Below, piece after piece: positions 34,004 to 42,639 of a stretch of 64,000 nt of DNA. Where the stretch lies: contig CAXTJM010000013.1 of NCBI GenBank assembly GCA_964244585.1, positions 44,792-108,791 of the forward strand, given 5' to 3'. The position numbers were made by a program, and so were the translations under genes. Positions within the stretch are counted from its first letter, which is position 1, and each line of letters begins with the position of its first letter. Origin of the DNA: LMUY01 sp964244585. Its GTDB lineage: Bacteria > Pseudomonadota > Alphaproteobacteria > Acetobacterales > Acetobacteraceae. A model generated the notes under the pieces. The model was not told the DNA's origin and ran no database searches. It saw nothing but the letters and a program-made list of their open reading frames with translations.

Positions 34004-35524
34004 ATGGTGACGTGGTTTCGCGAAAGGGCACCCATCAGGCGCAAGCTGACCATCTCGTTCGGCCTCATGACGATGCTGACGGTTGGTGCTCTTGCCTTGG
34101 CCTGGTGGGCCGCGATGGAGCTGGACCCGCGCAGCGGGCCGGCGGCGGACCGCGTGCAAACCGTCCTGTGGATAGGTTCTGCCACGCTGGTCGGCGTGGC
34201 GATCGCGCTTGGCTATGCGTTGAACAGGATCATCTCCAATCCATACGTGACGACTGTCGTGCGGATGGAAGGGCTTGCGGCCGGCGACCTCGAAACCCCG
34301 ATCCAGTTCACGGCCTACGCCGATTGCGTCGGCCGCCTGACCAAGGCGATGTTCACCTTCCGCGACAATGCATTGGCCAAGGTCCAGGCGGATGCCGACG
34401 CGGTCACCGCCGCCCGGCAAAGCGAGGAGGAGCGGCGCGCGGCAGAGGCGGCCGCCATCAATCGGCAGGAGGAGCTGGTGGTCGGCTCCATCGGCGCAGG
34501 ATTGGAGCGGCTGGCCGCAGGTGACCTGACCTTCGTTCTGGCTGACGCCCTGCCGGGGGCGTACGAACGCCTGCGCAGCAATTTCAACCAGGCCGTCACC
34601 AAGCTCCACGACGCATTGACGGTGATCACCGCGAACACCCGTACCATGCGGTCGGGCGCCACCGAGATCTCCAGCGCGGCGGACGACCTGTCGCGCCGGA
34701 CCGAGCAGCAGGCCGCCAGCCTGGAGGAAACGGCCGCGGCCTTGGACGAGATCACCGCGACCGTGCGGCGCACGGCCGAGGGCGCCCAGCATGCGCGGAA
34801 TGTCGTGTCCCGGACCAAGGAAAACGCCGAACAATCCGGCGCCATCGTCCGCGAGGCGGTCACGGCCATGGACAGCATCGAAACATCGTCGCGCCAGATC
34901 GGCCAGATCATCGGCGTGATCGACGAGATTGCCTTCCAGACCAACTTGCTGGCGCTGAACGCCGGGGTGGAGGCCGCCCGCGCCGGGGATGCGGGACGGG
35001 GCTTCGCCGTGGTGGCCAGCGAAGTGCGGGCACTCGCCCAGCGCTCTGCGGAGGCTGCCAAGGAGATCAAGGCGCTGATCTCCGCCTCCGAGCAGCATGT
35101 CGGCACCGGTGTCAGGCTGGTGTCGCAGACCGGCGCGGCGCTGGGCAAGATCCTCGGCCAGGTCGCGGAGATCGACGGCGTCGTCGGCGAGATCGCGGCA
35201 TCGGCGGGCGAGCAATCGGCGGGCCTGGCCGAAGTGAACACGGCCATCAACCAGATGGACCAGGTCACGCAGCAGAACGCCGCCATGGTCGAGCAAAGCA
35301 CCGCCGCCAGCCACTCGCTCGCGCAGGAGGCCGATGAGTTGGGCCGCTTGACCGGGCGGTTCCAGATCGCCGGGACAGCGGATTCGAACGTCGAACCCCT
35401 GCGCCGGGATGCGGCGCCCCGGCGTTCGGCGCCGCAGCTCAGGGTGGTCCCGCGGCCCTCCGGCACGGCCGCCAGCCGCAAGGCCGCGCCCGCCGGGCAG
35501 CAGGATGGGTGGGAGGAGTTCTGA
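34004..35524 (+). CDS. methyl-accepting chemotaxis protein with minimal periplasmic loop
   Basis: This 506-residue receptor has membrane helices at about 12-35 and 51-74 separated by only ~15 residues, so it cannot have a periplasmic ligand domain. A HAMP-like linker (about 75-127) and a second HAMP-like stretch lead to the signalling hairpin 'NLLALNAGVEAARAGDAGRG'. It ends GWEEF, matching the xWxxF pentapeptide that tethers CheR/CheB. Sensing must be through the membrane, the cytoplasm (energy or metabolite taxis) or a partner. It has an AAGGAGAG ribosome site. It follows the oxidoreductase operon and may report on that metabolism. Confidence 0.9.
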   Translation: MVTWFRERAPIRRKLTISFGLMTMLTVGALALAWWAAMELDPRSGPAADRVQTVLWIGSATLVGVAIALGYALNRIISNPYVTTVVRMEGLAAGDLETPIQFTAYADCVGRLTKAMFTFRDNALAKVQADADAVTAARQSEEERRAAEAAAINRQEELVVGSIGAGLERLAAGDLTFVLADALPGAYERLRSNFNQAVTKLHDALTVITANTRTMRSGATEISSAADDLSRRTEQQAASLEETAAALDEITATVRRTAEGAQHARNVVSRTKENAEQSGAIVREAVTAMDSIETSSRQIGQIIGVIDEIAFQTNLLALNAGVEAARAGDAGRGFAVVASEVRALAQRSAEAAKEIKALISASEQHVGTGVRLVSQTGAALGKILGQVAEIDGVVGEIAASAGEQSAGLAEVNTAINQMDQVTQQNAAMVEQSTAASHSLAQEADELGRLTGRFQIAGTADSNVEPLRRDAAPRRSAPQLRVVPRPSGTAASRKAAPAGQQDGWEEF

Positions 35525-35558
35525 CGACTTGGTCCGAACGGCCGGCCCCTCCCGCGGC

Positions 35559-36554
35559 TCAGCGCCCGCTTCGACCCGGCGCGACGACGTAGGGAAGGGC
35601 CGCCGCCAATGACGACGCGATATCGTGCTTCGGTTGGAACCCCAGCTCCCGTGCCGCGGCCCCGATGTCGAACGGGTGGTTCCGTTGGTGCGGGAAGCCG
35701 GCGAAGCCGGTGCCGGGCAGGGCGGGCAGGGTGATCGCGACGTCCGGCCGCAGGGCCTGTGCCGCGGCGACGAAATCGTCGAGCCCGTTGAGCCTGCCGC
35801 TGCCGATGAAGTACACGCGGGACGGCAAGGCCGGTGCGTCCAGCGCAGCCACGTTCGCGGCGGCCACGTCCCGCGCGTCGATGAAGTCGTCGCCACCGCT
35901 CCACAGCAGGAACGGGTCGGTGATCGTCACGGGTTCGCCCGGCCTGCCGCCAAGCAAGGTCTGGATCAGCTTGCCTGGAACGGAGTTGTTGGGGCCGCGC
36001 CAAAGCCCGAGCACGGCGGCATAGCGCAGCATCCCCACCGACAAGCCGTAGCGGTCGCCGTAGAGATGGGTGAAGAATTCACCCGAAAGCTTGCTTGCCG
36101 CATAGAAGCTGCCGGGCCGGTCGGCCACGACCTCCAGGGCGAAATTTTCGATGATCGGCGCGCTCACGCCGCGATGGAACGTCGAATAGGCCACCGTCGT
36201 GGAGGAGCCGAACACGAAGCGCGTTATCCCGGCCCGGCGGCAAGCCTCCAACAGGGTCACCGTGCCGAGCACGTTGGCCGCCACGCCGGCCGGCGGGTCC
36301 ACGTTGAACGCGAGGCTGAGCATCGCGGCGGTGTGCAGCACCCGGTCGACCGCATGGTCGCCGAGTATCCGGTCCAGCGCGGCGGCATCGCCAATGTCGG
36401 CTTGCACCACCGGCACCTGGCCGCCGGGCAGCAGGGACGCGATCGCCGCCGCGTTCGGCCGGTTGTCCAGCAGCACGACCCGCTGGCCGGCGTCTGCCAG
36501 CAGCCGCGCCGTGTGACAGCCGATCAGCCCGGCGCCGGTGACCAGGATCGCCAT
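35559..36554 (-). CDS. NAD-dependent epimerase/dehydratase (extended SDR)
   Basis: This 331-residue extended short-chain dehydrogenase has the NAD motif TGAGLIGCHTA at the start, 'AADIGDAAALDRIL'-like acidic turn, and the catalytic YxxxK in 'SFYAASKLSGEFF'. Family members epimerise or dehydrate nucleotide sugars, or oxidise other sugars and lactones. It ends a minus-strand operon, GntR, EthD-like, epimerase, with only 2 bp to the EthD gene. That operon is divergent from FAH and TRAP genes, so a role on a sugar-acid or similar compound is plausible. It does not belong to an exopolysaccharide cluster here. Confidence 0.87.
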   Translation of the reverse strand: MAILVTGAGLIGCHTARLLADAGQRVVLLDNRPNAAAIASLLPGGQVPVVQADIGDAAALDRILGDHAVDRVLHTAAMLSLAFNVDPPAGVAANVLGTVTLLEACRRAGITRFVFGSSTTVAYSTFHRGVSAPIIENFALEVVADRPGSFYAASKLSGEFFTHLYGDRYGLSVGMLRYAAVLGLWRGPNNSVPGKLIQTLLGGRPGEPVTITDPFLLWSGGDDFIDARDVAAANVAALDAPALPSRVYFIGSGRLNGLDDFVAAAQALRPDVAITLPALPGTGFAGFPHQRNHPFDIGAAARELGFQPKHDIASSLAAALPYVVAPGRSGR

Positions 36555-36556
36555 GG

Positions 36557-36892
36557 CTACACCCCGGGCACGGGCGCGCCTTCCTGCATGACCAGGTGGT
36601 AAACCCGGCCCTTGAACAGCGGCATGACGGCGGCGATGGTCTCGCGCACCTGGTGGCGCACCGGGCTGGCGAGCGCTGCATGCATCGCGGCCAGGTCGGT
36701 GAAGTACAGGTCGAACTGCACGTAGATCGCCGGCGCAGACGGCTCGCTCTCCACCGGCTTGCGCAGCCGCACTTCGTGCAGGCCGGGATAGCTGGCGATC
36801 GCCTGCAGCACGGTGTGTTCCATCTGGTGGTCGAACGCCGGGCGGTCGGCCTCTGCCACGCTGCCCTCCAGCATGGCGCTGCGGATGATCAT
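36557..36892 (-). CDS. EthD/dimeric alpha-beta barrel small protein
   Basis: This 111-residue protein has one ferredoxin-like alpha/beta barrel domain. The pattern 'ASYPGLHEVRLRKPVES' and 'MHAALASPVRHQVRETIA' matches the EthD superfamily, whose members include small monooxygenases, dehydratases and lactone isomerases. The ATG overlaps the GntR stop as ATGA. The second half of the 248-residue protein at 59035 carries the same pattern ('FPGIRAIEICTRIDW', 'ALNSPVRNEMRA'), so the two are paralogs. The specific reaction is unknown. Confidence 0.8.
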   Translation of the reverse strand: MIIRSAMLEGSVAEADRPAFDHQMEHTVLQAIASYPGLHEVRLRKPVESEPSAPAIYVQFDLYFTDLAAMHAALASPVRHQVRETIAAVMPLFKGRVYHLVMQEGAPVPGV

Positions 36893-37632
36893 GCTCTGCT
36901 TCCTTTCGGCTGTTTCGGGGTCGCGTCCGTCAGCGCGGCCACGCTGCGCTCCGTGGCCAGAAGATGCGAATCCATCAGCGCCACCGCCCGGTCGGTGTCG
37001 CGCCCCACCACTGCCTTCACGATCGCGGCGTGCTCGGCCGTGGCATCGCGCACCAGCGCCCGGGTCTCGCGGTGGTTCAGCAGGCGCAACTTGCGGTATC
37101 GCTCCGACTGGTCGGCGAGCGTGGTCCAGAACCGCTTCAGCCAAACGGACGGGCAGGCCGCCACCAGCGCGGCATGCAGCCGCCTGTGCTGCACTTCCCA
37201 GTGCTGCGCGGTGGCTCGGTCATCGGGCGAGGTCGGCAAGGGGGTGCGGGACAGCAGGTGCATGGCCGAAACGATCTCCGCCTCCCAGGCCGCATCGCCA
37301 TGCGCGATCGCCTGGGCCAGGCACAGCCGTTCGATGTCGCGCCGCGTGGCCATCAGGTCGGCGAGTTCGGCCGGCGACGTTTCCACCACGCGGGAGCCGC
37401 GATGGTTCTCCGCCTCGACCAGGCCCTCGATCGACAGGCGCATCAACGCCTCCCGGATTGGGGTAAGCCCGAGGTCGAACCGGTCCCGCAAATCCGCCAC
37501 GCGCAGCCGTTCGCCCGGCATCAGCTCCCCATGCAGGATTTCCGCACGAAGCAGGTGATAGGCGCGGTCGGTCAACGACTGCGGCGTCGCGGCCCGTGCG
37601 GGCGAGGAGCGGTCGTCGAAGGTCGAGTCCAT
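36889..37632 (-). CDS. GntR family regulator, FCD subfamily (second)
   Basis: This 247-residue regulator has a winged helix with 'RVADLRDRFDLGLTPIREAL' then MRLSIEGLVEAE, and an FCD domain with 'ATRRDIERLCLAQAIAHGDA' and a His-bearing helix. The ATG at 37630-37632 is used; the frame opens one codon earlier at a GTG. It is divergent from the FAH-TRAP operon and co-transcribed with the EthD and epimerase genes. A good promoter (TTGCTA, 17 bp, TATAAA) precedes it. It is probably a repressor lifted by the TRAP substrate. Confidence 0.9.
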   Translation of the reverse strand: MDSTFDDRSSPARAATPQSLTDRAYHLLRAEILHGELMPGERLRVADLRDRFDLGLTPIREALMRLSIEGLVEAENHRGSRVVETSPAELADLMATRRDIERLCLAQAIAHGDAAWEAEIVSAMHLLSRTPLPTSPDDRATAQHWEVQHRRLHAALVAACPSVWLKRFWTTLADQSERYRKLRLLNHRETRALVRDATAEHAAIVKAVVGRDTDRAVALMDSHLLATERSVAALTDATPKQPKGSRA

Positions 37633-37658
37633 CACCGGTTTTCTGTTGACCGAGGGAT

Positions 37659-37687
37659 TTTATAAATTCATCGTGTCTTTATAGCAA
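37659..37687 (-). promoter_or_regulatory. sigma-70-like promoter of second GntR operon
   Basis: On the minus strand TTGCTA (37687-37682) and TATAAA (37664-37659) are separated by 17 bp, about 26 bp upstream of the GntR ATG. The -10 lies within the palindrome TTTATAAA (37659-37666), which could double as an operator for this gene and the divergent FAH-TRAP genes. Confidence 0.5.
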
Positions 37688-37713
37688 GCTCGCGACGGGC
37701 TGAAGGAACCGCC

Positions 37714-38625
37714 ATGCCGATGCCGACCTGGTCACTCGCCACCCTCGACGCCGCAGGCGCGCCGGTCGCCTGCATCGAGCTTGGTGGCGTGCTGTATCGC
37801 CTGCAGCCAAGCCTCGCCCGCGCCGGCCTGCCCGGCATGGCCGCGGTGATCGACCTGTTCGCCGATTGGGACCGCGCGAAGGCCGCCATCGAGGCGAGCT
37901 TGCCGCTGCTCGACCAGGCGGACGTCATGGCGCCGGGCCCGCGTCTGTCGCCGCTGCTGTATCCAGGCAAGGTGTTGTGCGCCGGGGCCAACTACTTCGA
38001 CCACCTTGCCGAAATGGGCATGCCCGGCGCGAAGAAGGCGGACCAGCGCCTGTTCTTCTTCATGAAGCCCGCCCGCAACGCCGTCGTCGGCGAGGGCGAC
38101 ACCGTGCAGATGCCGATCGGGACCAACGCCTTCGATTGGGAGGTCGAGCTTGCCGCCGTGATCGGCCGCCGCGCCCGCAACGTCCCCGTCGAGCAGGCGC
38201 TGGACCATGTCGCCGGCTACACCGTCGCGATCGACTTCTCCGCGCGCGACCATAACCGCGCGCCGGAAACCTTCTACAAGCTCGATTGGGTGGCGGGAAA
38301 GGCCAACGACACGTGCTGCCCGCTGGGCCCGCGTCTCGTGCCGGCCGGCGTGCATGACGACTGGCAGGATATCGGCCTGCAGCTCAGCGTGAACGGCGTG
38401 GCCAAGCAGGATGGCCGCAGCAGCCAGATGATCTTCTCCATCGCCGAGCAGATCGCCATCGCGTCCCGCATCATGACGCTCGACCCGGGTGACGTGCTGC
38501 TGACCGGGACCCCGGCCGGCGTGGGCGTGCCGAAAGGCACCTTCCTTGCCGTGGGCGACCGCGTCGAGGCATCGATCGACGGGATTGGCAGCCTTGCGGT
38601 GCGGATCCAGTCGCCATCCGGCTGA
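37714..38625 (+). CDS. fumarylacetoacetate hydrolase-family protein (second)
   Basis: This 303-residue FAH-fold protein has the metal-site segments 'PGKVLCAGANYFDHLAEMGM' and 'AFDWEVELAAVIG', followed by 'HVAGYTVAIDFSARDHNRAP' and 'GDVLLTGTPAGVGVP'. It has an N-terminal ~70-residue cap like ureidoglycolate-lyase-type and acylpyruvase-type members. It starts the operon with the TRAP genes, 16 bp before the binding protein, so it probably processes the imported acid. ATG at 37714 follows GAAGGAAC. It is clearly different from the paralog at 18468. The substrate is unknown. Confidence 0.9.
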   Translation: MPMPTWSLATLDAAGAPVACIELGGVLYRLQPSLARAGLPGMAAVIDLFADWDRAKAAIEASLPLLDQADVMAPGPRLSPLLYPGKVLCAGANYFDHLAEMGMPGAKKADQRLFFFMKPARNAVVGEGDTVQMPIGTNAFDWEVELAAVIGRRARNVPVEQALDHVAGYTVAIDFSARDHNRAPETFYKLDWVAGKANDTCCPLGPRLVPAGVHDDWQDIGLQLSVNGVAKQDGRSSQMIFSIAEQIAIASRIMTLDPGDVLLTGTPAGVGVPKGTFLAVGDRVEASIDGIGSLAVRIQSPSG

Positions 38626-38641
38626 CCAGAGGGAGCTTGCC

Positions 38642-39628
38642 ATGATCACCAGACGCACCACGCTCACCGCCATGGCGGCCTGCCTGGCCGGCGGGACTGC
38701 CCAGGCGCAGCCGGCGCCGACGCGGCTGCGGGTCTCCACCGCCTCGCCGCCCAGCGACTTCCTGGCCAAGGCGCTCGACCAGATGAAGGCCGAGCTGGAC
38801 GCGGCCAAGATCGGGCTGGCGACCGAGATATACCCGGCCGGCACCCTGTTCAAACAGGGGACCGAGGTGCCCGCGATGCAGCGCGGCACGCTCGAGATGA
38901 GCACGATGACGACCTTCGAGGTCGCACAGCAGATTCCGGAATACGGCTTCTTCAACCGCGGCTACCTGCTGCGCGACTACGATCACCTGCGCCACGTGTT
39001 CGACGGTCCCGTAGGTGCCGCCTATCGCAGGGACGTGTCGGCCAAGATGGGGATCGAGATCCTCGCCGTGGCCTATCTGGGCACCCGCCAGGTCAACCTG
39101 CGCAAGCGCCGGACGGTCAACACCTCGGCCGACCTTGCGGGCATCAAGATGCGGATGCCGGGCGGCCCGGAATGGCTGCTGCTGGGCCGCGCGCTGGGGG
39201 TCGATGCGGTGCCGCTGGGCGCGCCCGAGGTCTACCTGGCGCTGAAGACCGGCACGATCGATGGCCAGGAGAACCCGCTCTCCATCTTCAACGCCACCAA
39301 GCTCTACGAGGTGACCGAGCAGGTCTCCTTGACCAGCCATCTGATCCAGCCGGTGTTCATCAACATCGCGACGCCGGCCTGGAACAAGCTGACGCAGGAG
39401 CAGAAGACCGGGCTCGAGGCAGCGGCCAAGCGCGCCGGCAGCTTCAACGACCAGGCCCGGCTGGCCGACGAGAAGACCGTCACCGACGGGCTCGTCGCGC
39501 GCGGGCTTACCGTCAACACGCCGGATATCGCCGCGTTCCGCGCCAATGCCGACAAGGTCTATGCCGCGTCGGACATGGCCAAGGCCTGGAACATCGACCT
39601 GATGAAACAGGTGCAGGCGATCGGCTGA
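38642..39628 (+). CDS. TRAP transporter substrate-binding protein (DctP family)
   Basis: This 328-residue periplasmic protein has a signal peptide ending near AQA (residues 1-22). The DctP markers follow: 'LKQMKAELDAA'-like helix, the central 'TSADLAGIKMRMPGGPEWLL' with the carboxylate-binding Arg of the family, and 'LKTGTIDGQENPLSIFNATK'. TRAP systems import organic acids using a sodium gradient. It is followed by the small and large permease genes. An acidic substrate, possibly a keto or hydroxy acid, is expected from the conserved Arg. An AGGGAG ribosome site supports the ATG at 38642. Confidence 0.93.
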   Translation: MITRRTTLTAMAACLAGGTAQAQPAPTRLRVSTASPPSDFLAKALDQMKAELDAAKIGLATEIYPAGTLFKQGTEVPAMQRGTLEMSTMTTFEVAQQIPEYGFFNRGYLLRDYDHLRHVFDGPVGAAYRRDVSAKMGIEILAVAYLGTRQVNLRKRRTVNTSADLAGIKMRMPGGPEWLLLGRALGVDAVPLGAPEVYLALKTGTIDGQENPLSIFNATKLYEVTEQVSLTSHLIQPVFINIATPAWNKLTQEQKTGLEAAAKRAGSFNDQARLADEKTVTDGLVARGLTVNTPDIAAFRANADKVYAASDMAKAWNIDLMKQVQAIG

Positions 39629-39637
39629 GCCGTCGGC

Positions 39638-40138
39638 ATGCAACCGACAGCGCCGTCGACGCCCAGGCTGCTGCGGCTGGCCCAGTTCGGCGCGAACATC
39701 GTGGCGGCGGTGATGTTCATCGCGGTGTTCGTCATCTTCTGCGCCAAGATCGTGGCCCGCTACGGCGAGCACGCGGACATGGCGTGGGCGGACGAGGTGT
39801 CGATCATCCTGTTCATCTGGATCATCTTCTGGGCCAACGCCTTCATCCTCGGTGAACGCGACCACATCCGCTTCGACCTGGTCACCCACGCCGTGCCGCC
39901 GGGCGCGCGCCGGATCATGGCCATCCTGCGCAACCTGCTGTTCGCCGGGCTGTTCGCCTACGTCCTGCCGGACACGATCGACTACATCCAGTTCTTGTGG
40001 CGTGAGCGCACGCCGGTGCTGGGCTGGCGGCTGGACTACGTCTATTCCTGCTTCGGCGTGTTCATCGCCACCGTGCCCCTGCGCGCCGCCTGGTCGGTGA
40101 TCCGCCTGTGCGGGCCGAAATGGCGGACCCAGCTCTGA
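39638..40138 (+). CDS. TRAP transporter small permease (DctQ family)
   Basis: This 166-residue membrane protein has four predicted helices (about 15-40, 50-70, 92-112, 132-155) with the family segment 'ADEVSIILFIWIIFWANAFI'. It pairs with the large permease, whose start overlaps its end. It begins 9 bp after the binding protein stop. Length is typical of the family. Confidence 0.92.
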   Translation: MQPTAPSTPRLLRLAQFGANIVAAVMFIAVFVIFCAKIVARYGEHADMAWADEVSIILFIWIIFWANAFILGERDHIRFDLVTHAVPPGARRIMAILRNLLFAGLFAYVLPDTIDYIQFLWRERTPVLGWRLDYVYSCFGVFIATVPLRAAWSVIRLCGPKWRTQL

Positions 40139-41433
40139 GCGGGCAACTTTGGGTCCTGTTGGGCGTGTTCGGCGTCACCGCCGTGCTGGGTGCGCCGCTC
40201 GGGATCTCCATGCTCGCATCGGGCTTCGCCTATCTGATCGCGAGCCACCAGGATCTGGGCCTGGTCACCGACCAGACCATGAACGGGCTGTACAACAGCT
40301 ACCTGCTGATCGCGATCCCGCTGTTCATCTTCGTCGCCAACGTCATGAACGCCAGCGGCGTGATCGAGCGGATGCTCAACTGCGGTTCCGCCGTGGTGGG
40401 GCACCTGCCCGGCGGCCTTGCCCAGGTGAACGTCGTCTCGAACCTGATCTTCTCCGGCATGAGCGGCAGCGCGGTGGCGGATGCGTCCGGGCCGGGACTG
40501 ATCATCGCGCGGATGATGACCAAGAACGGCCGCTACCCGCGCGGCTTCGCGGCCGCCACCTCCGTCGCGTCGGCCACGCTCGGGCCGCTGATGCCCACCT
40601 CGATCCCGATGATCTTCTACGCGCTGATCGCCAACGCCTCCGTGGGCGCCATGCTGCTAGGGGGGCTGGTCCCCGCCGGGCTGATGGCGGCGGCGTTGAT
40701 GGCGGCGGTCGGCATCGTCGCGCGCCGGCGCGACTTCCCGCGCGAGGTGAAGACCCCGTGGCGCCGCCTGCCGGGCATCTTCGTCCGCGCCATCCCGCCG
40801 CTGCTGCTGCCGGTCATCCTGCTGGGCCTGATCTATTCCGGCGTCACCACGCCGACCGAGGCTGCCGCCATCGCGGCCGCGTATGCCCTCGCACTGGCCT
40901 TCCTGGTCTACCGCACCATGATGCTGGCCCATCTCTTCCCGGTGATCTTCGCCACCGTGAAGGCGACCACGATGATCGCCACCATCATGGCCGGTGCCTT
41001 CGTATTCAACTACGCCGTCGCCAACGAGAACGTCCCGCAGCTCATCCAGGGCATGCTGCTGTCGTGGCACCTCTCGCCGACCGGCTTCCTGCTCTGCGTC
41101 AACCTGCTGATGCTGGTGCTGGCCATCTTCCTGGACGAGGTGACGATCCTGCTGGTGATCGTGCCGCTGCTGATCCCCATCGCGCAGCAGCTTGGCATCG
41201 ACCTGGTGCATTTCGGCATCGTCGTCGTGCTGAACATGATGGTGGGGTTGACCCTGCCGCCGCACGGGCTGCTGCTGTTCGTCATGAGCGGGCTGACCGG
41301 CACGCCGCTGCTGGAGATCTTCCGCGAGATCCCCCCCTTCATCGTGGCGATGATGCTGGTCGTGCTCGCCGTGACCTTCCTGCCGGAATTGGCGCTCTGG
41401 CTGCCGACCCATGCCGGGATGCTGAAACCTTGA
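40120..41433 (+). CDS. TRAP transporter large permease (DctM family)
   Basis: This 437-residue protein has about 12 membrane helices and DctM markers such as 'FSGMSGSAVADASGPGLIIA' and 'MPTSIPMIFYALIANASVGA' plus 'GVTTPTEAAAIAAAYALALA'. It is the sodium-coupled transport subunit. The ATG at 40120 lies within the end of the small permease gene (19-nt overlap); a GTG at 40108 is an alternative. It completes the P-Q-M order of a TRAP operon. The next operon (Liv-type) starts 66 bp downstream on the same strand and might be read through. Confidence 0.93.
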   Translation: MADPALSGQLWVLLGVFGVTAVLGAPLGISMLASGFAYLIASHQDLGLVTDQTMNGLYNSYLLIAIPLFIFVANVMNASGVIERMLNCGSAVVGHLPGGLAQVNVVSNLIFSGMSGSAVADASGPGLIIARMMTKNGRYPRGFAAATSVASATLGPLMPTSIPMIFYALIANASVGAMLLGGLVPAGLMAAALMAAVGIVARRRDFPREVKTPWRRLPGIFVRAIPPLLLPVILLGLIYSGVTTPTEAAAIAAAYALALAFLVYRTMMLAHLFPVIFATVKATTMIATIMAGAFVFNYAVANENVPQLIQGMLLSWHLSPTGFLLCVNLLMLVLAIFLDEVTILLVIVPLLIPIAQQLGIDLVHFGIVVVLNMMVGLTLPPHGLLLFVMSGLTGTPLLEIFREIPPFIVAMMLVVLAVTFLPELALWLPTHAGMLKP

Positions 41434-41499
41434 TCGCCCGGCGGACTGTTCCGGGCTACACATGATCCGCCCGGTGCCGGGCTTGCCCAGGAGATTACC

Positions 41500-42630
41500 A
41501 TGCGGTTCCGCTTCGCCCTGCTGCTCGCCGGCTGCTGCATCGCCCAACCGGCTTTGGCGCAGGACATCACGATCGGCATCTCCGCCACGCTGACCGGGCC
41601 CAACGCGGCCAACGGCGTGCCGTACCGCAACGCCGCCGAAATCTACCCCAAGACGCTCGGCGGCGTGCCCGTCCACTACATGATGCTGGATGACGGGACG
41701 GACGCCACGACGGCGGCCAAGAATGCGCGCACCTTCGTGGACGACAAGGTGGATGCGATCCTCGGCTCCACCTCCTCCATCACGGCCGCCGCGATGATGG
41801 ACATCGCGGTGGCGGCCGGCACGCCGCAGATCGCGCTCAGCCCGGTGGTGATCTCCGACGCGCACCGCCCCTTCGTGTTCAGCCTGCCGCAGCCGGTGCC
41901 GATCATGGTGTCCGCCATCGTGGCGGACGCCAAGAAGCGCGGGGTCAAGGCGATCGCCTTCCTCGGCTACAATGACGGCTGGGGCGACCTGAACTGGAAC
42001 GCGTTGAACGAGGTGGCCAGGCCCGCCGGGATCACGGTGCCGCTGGGCGAGCGGTTCGGCCGCACCGACACTTCCGTGACGGCGCAGGCGCTGAAGATCG
42101 TCGCCGCCGCGCCGGACGCCGTGTTCATCGGCGCGTCCGGCACGTCGGGCGCCTTGCCGGAGACGACGCTGCGAGACCAGGGCTATGACGGGTTCATCTA
42201 CCAGACCCATGGCTCGGTGATGAAGCCGTTCATCGACGCGCTGGGCGCCGCGGGCAACGGCACCATGCTGCCCTCCGGCCCGATCGTGGTCGCCGCGGAC
42301 CTGCCGGACAGCAACCCGATCAAGGCGGTGTCGCTCGACTTCATCGCCAGGTACGATGCGAAATGGGGGAAGGGCGCGGCCAGCCCGATCTCCGGCTATG
42401 CCTGGGACGGCATGCTGGTGCTGGACGCGGCGGCTGCAACGGCGCTGAAGACGGCCAAGCCCGGCACGCCGGAGTTCCGCATCGCCTTGCGCGACGCCTT
42501 GCAGGACGGGCACGACGTCGTCGGCACCAACGCGGTGTACCACTTCACGCCGCAGGACCATTACGGCGTCGACGACCGTTCCCGCGTCATCGTGGCGATC
42601 AAGGACGGGGCGTTCCACCTGGTGCCGTAG
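41500..42630 (+). CDS. LivK-type ABC substrate-binding protein
   Basis: This 376-residue secreted protein has a signal peptide (1-21, ending QPALA) and the periplasmic-binding fold of type I: 'ITIGISATLTGPNAANGVPY' then 'VHYMMLDDGTDATTAAKNAR' and 'VDAILGSTSSITAAAMMDIA'. In aromatic catabolic regions such proteins often bind aromatic or branched carboxylates rather than leucine. The GGAGATTACC ribosome site fits the ATG at 41500. It heads an operon with permease, fused permease-ATPase and ATPase. Confidence 0.92.
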   Translation: MRFRFALLLAGCCIAQPALAQDITIGISATLTGPNAANGVPYRNAAEIYPKTLGGVPVHYMMLDDGTDATTAAKNARTFVDDKVDAILGSTSSITAAAMMDIAVAAGTPQIALSPVVISDAHRPFVFSLPQPVPIMVSAIVADAKKRGVKAIAFLGYNDGWGDLNWNALNEVARPAGITVPLGERFGRTDTSVTAQALKIVAAAPDAVFIGASGTSGALPETTLRDQGYDGFIYQTHGSVMKPFIDALGAAGNGTMLPSGPIVVAADLPDSNPIKAVSLDFIARYDAKWGKGAASPISGYAWDGMLVLDAAAATALKTAKPGTPEFRIALRDALQDGHDVVGTNAVYHFTPQDHYGVDDRSRVIVAIKDGAFHLVP

Positions 42631-42639
42631 CGCCCGGCC

